Part shown: positions 61,276 through 64,000 of the stretch, piece after piece
How positions within the stretch are numbered: the stretch's first letter is position 1
Layout: every line of letters begins with the position of its first letter
DNA from: Trileptium ribeirensis
Taxonomy: Eukaryota > Nematoda > Enoplea > Enoplida > Thoracostomopsidae
NCBI GenBank assembly: GCA_030248225.1
Contig: JASANE010012752.1
Location: forward strand, 58,587 to 122,586
Direction: 5' to 3'
Length of the DNA: 64,000 bases
The notes under the pieces: generated by a model
Told to the model about the DNA's origin: nothing
Databases searched by the model: none
Seen by the model: the letters and a program-made list of their open reading frames with translations, nothing else
Made by a program: the position numbers and the translations under genes

Positions 61276-63323
61276 CGTTGCCAAAAGGGAAAAGGCACAG
61301 TAAGGAATTATATCTTTGCAGCAAAATGATATACCTCCAATGAGTTATCTTCTTTTCAAGTTGTGGGTGGTGGGGTACAGTTGCGGTTTTTTCGAAAATT
61401 GGCGTACTAAAGACATAACAGTAGTTGTGAATATGTTCAAACTAATTTTGTAAATGTAATACAGTTAAGGCTTATCCATGACCCAAAACCGTATTTATTG
61501 AGACGACTTAAATTTTTCAAAAAAAATTGTACCCTTCGCCGAGAGGGAGCAAATGCCTAAAATGTGGTGCTCTCTCCCAGTGCAAATTGTGTCAAGAGAC
61601 TACAGGAAATTCATGAGCACGATGGATTATTTTTTTATATGTATGGAATTGCAAATGTTCAATATGGCCTCCAACAAGACGGCCAACCTAAAACGCGGCG
61701 TCTTTTGGCTTAATTTCACTCTTCTCGTTCTGCGTTTTCAGAAAAATATTTCGTAAATCGTTTTGTGAAATTATTCGGTGAAAAAATTTTTGTCTAAACA
61801 CTTCCGGCAAAAATTCACATTGGAACTTAATTACTGAAAATAGTTGCGTATTACCAAGAGACTGGTATAGGTCTCATGGAAATCATACCCTGCTGTGCTT
61901 TACGTGTTTAGTAGTAGTTTGAATCAGTTTTGTAACTTGTACTCCTTAATTAATTTTTTGAGGCTGTTACGCCGGGTGGGGTGCAGTAGTACACTGAGGT
62001 CGCGTGAAGTTGCGGATCTCGGAAAGCAATGTGAAGAGTTGCACGGGCCGTGGTGCGCCTGCCGCGCGTGCTGCGTCCAAAAAAAATGTAAATGGTCTGC
62101 TTCGTGATAGTCTGTTTTGTGCCCACCCCTCCGCAGTGGCCCCTATTAATTCTGAATTAGCAGAAAGTACTAATATTACTACTCGAATATGTCACAAGAA
62201 ACTTACCCGAGAGCTAAAAAATCCCCCTTTTTTATAGAAGTGTATTCACCATGGAGATTGGTTCAGTTCAATTGTACCAGTATATATATATGTCGAATTT
62301 ATATTTCACAAATTTAGCTGTCCAAAATATTCGAAAACACGTTATAAAGTGGGTAATAGGAAGAAAGAAAAGCGAAAATTATTTGAAATTTTTCCTGCAA
62401 ACATTCTGTGCGAATTTTGCTACTGTTCCATGTAGTTGCATTCGGTAACACTGTTTCGAAGCAAACACCTTGTCTAAAAAAGGACTTTCTCGTGTGCTTC
62501 CTATTGTAAACCGCAAACATTTTTTCGGCATCGGCGTCCCTGCAGCAAATAGATGTTATGCATGGGAAGTTTAGAAAGGTTTCTATTTTCCATTAATATT
62601 ACATACTTATTGTTTATTTTGATGCTTTTGTCGCATTTTTATATCGATAACTTTTAAAAGTACTGCTCATGAGTACACATTACGGGGTCTCCTGATCCGC
62701 CAACAGACCTCCCTCCCCGCACCCCGAAGGCAGCCTCCGCTTTACTCAAACATCGGCCCCGTCCCCCTGTTAAAGTTTACATTCCCGACTAGGTTGAGAT
62801 GATAATTTGAGAACAATCCTTGAACTGCTACGTTCACAATGTGTAAATAGCAGTGAGCATACATAAACTTAGGTCATGGGACCCCTCGCCGTGACAAATC
62901 GAACAGTCACAAATTGGATCCCGGCCCCCTCCTAGTTATTTATTGGGCGTTTTTAGTGAAGAAAACTTTAAGCGCTGTCTGGCACAGACAGATTCAAATA
63001 CTTGCTGGTGGAATAGGGGGATAAAGTGGAACCTTGGCCTAAGTGCAATTTGTTTTATTTTTATGGCCCCCCCTGCGTCTAAAATTGTTTAATGACCTTT
63101 TGCTGAGTTTTACTTAATAAAACTTAAGTTAACAGGTACAGTACTTTTACACAAATCCTACGAAGATTAGTGGCTACGCGCTTGATGGCTCGAGGAGTTC
63201 TCGGCTGGGAGTTGCCTAATGTTGTGGCCCCTCAAATCCAATATGAATAGTTTTGCTCTATCCTATCTTCAGTCATAACTCAACCATTTTTTTGATATTT
63301 TTACCGCATAACGATTTTTTGCG

Positions 63324-63554
63324 TTGAAAGCCCATTTCTCTATTTCGCGGAGGGTCGCCTCGATGGCGTCTTGGCTCTTCGATTTGGGGAGGTATTTGGA
63401 AAACATGAAAATTACGGCTAAATCAGCTGAAAAGTATTTTAAAAGTGTTGTTGAAATCGATGAATTGGTTTCAAATTTATGGAATGTTTTGGAATGTTAC
63501 AGTGAACTCGACATGAGTGAAACCTTAAGGACGACAATTATGCAGTCCCGTTAA
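63324..63554 (+). pseudogene. Open frame in the right arm, counterpart of 55664-55981
   Basis: Plus-strand frame with NMKITAKSAEKYFKSVVEID and LECYSELDMSETLRTTIMQS. Same protein-like core as the left arm copy in mirror orientation, shortened at its C-terminus by a stop after MQSR. No domain recognised. Confidence 0.35.
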
Positions 63555-64000
63555 GTTTTGTTTGGGCGTACCCTCTCTCCTCGAAACGGTGCGCGGCGCC
63601 TAACGCGGCAATTCGGGGGAAGGGTCTGAGAACGGCGGGGTACACATTGCAATACAGCCCGCAAACGCGATAATTCGCTTTCAACGCTCGGCCTAAGAGC
63701 ATATCTACAAATGATCCTACATATTATATACATGTAGAGAGCTTTTTGTAATTTTTGTGGCGCGTTGTTTGACTTTAAACAGCAAGTTGCTAATCGGAAG
63801 CAGCGTTATTATTGATCTGAAAAAAAAATTATGAATTTTGGCGCTAAATTTTAGATTTTTAGGGAGGACATCGCTCGTTCCGGCTCCCCACAGCACTTAT
63901 ATTTTTATTTATATAGTATGTGCAGCTGCTTTGGGCCACCAACACTATTATCGTCTAATTACTGCATGTATTTACAAAGAATAATGCCCAACGCAGCCAC

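Larger units (their letters stand above)
60877..64000 (-). repeat. Giant inverted repeat, right arm (at least 3.12 kb, runs off the window)
   Basis: Reverse-complement counterpart of 55285-58546, collinear from the inner edge (GTAACTGTAATTTCGTTGG against AACGAATGACAGTTAT) to the window end (AAGAATAATGCCCAACGC against GGTGGGCATTATTTTT). All open frames in this arm mirror or decay from the left arm. Confidence 0.92.

Overview
This is a stretch of eukaryotic, AT-rich and intron-rich genomic DNA. Splice acceptors are of the short T-rich TTTTCAG type, introns run 0.9-2.8 kb, and repeats are abundant. The recognisable proteins are a Ly6/uPAR-type GPI-anchored surface protein and a PAR/NFIL3/CES-2-like bZIP factor. 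Together these point to an invertebrate animal, most plausibly a nematode with an expanded, repeat-rich genome. No species call is safe, and there are no bacterial-style operons.

Layout. 0.7-8.2 kb (+): the last four exons of a multi-domain Ly6/uPAR-like gene. Junction phases agree, a hydrophobic GPI-type tail precedes the stop, and the 5' end lies left of the window. 8.2-14.8 kb: intergenic, with GC-rich dispersed repeats. 14.8-16.1 kb: a 1,256-bp mariner/Tc1-class element with perfect 27-bp terminal inverted repeats, a TA target duplication and a transposase reading frame broken by several frameshifts. 17.6-26.2 kb (-): four exons of a large bZIP gene (about 1,235 residues seen, 5' end not found). 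One 3-kb exon carries two separate bZIP domains, near its start and near its end. The intron beside that exon holds a four-copy 111-bp tandem array.

26-55 kb: no gene could be supported. The region holds diverged tandem arrays (28.0-29.2 and 51.7-52.6 kb), a pair of matching palindromes, a TATA-rich low-complexity tract, fragments of dispersed repeats and a clean 271-bp hAT-type MITE with a perfect 8-bp target duplication. 55.3-64.0 kb: one very large imperfect inverted repeat, with arms of at least 3.1 kb (by eye about 85-90% alike in compared blocks) around a 2.3-kb spacer. The spacer holds a 23-bp tandem array, GC-richer blocks and a nearly G-free C-rich tract touching the right arm. The right arm runs into the window end.

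The Ly6 and bZIP genes converge tail to tail with the mariner between them; nothing links them functionally. The items most worth following are the double-bZIP protein, the giant inverted repeat, and a dispersed repeat family recognisable by a shared terminus.
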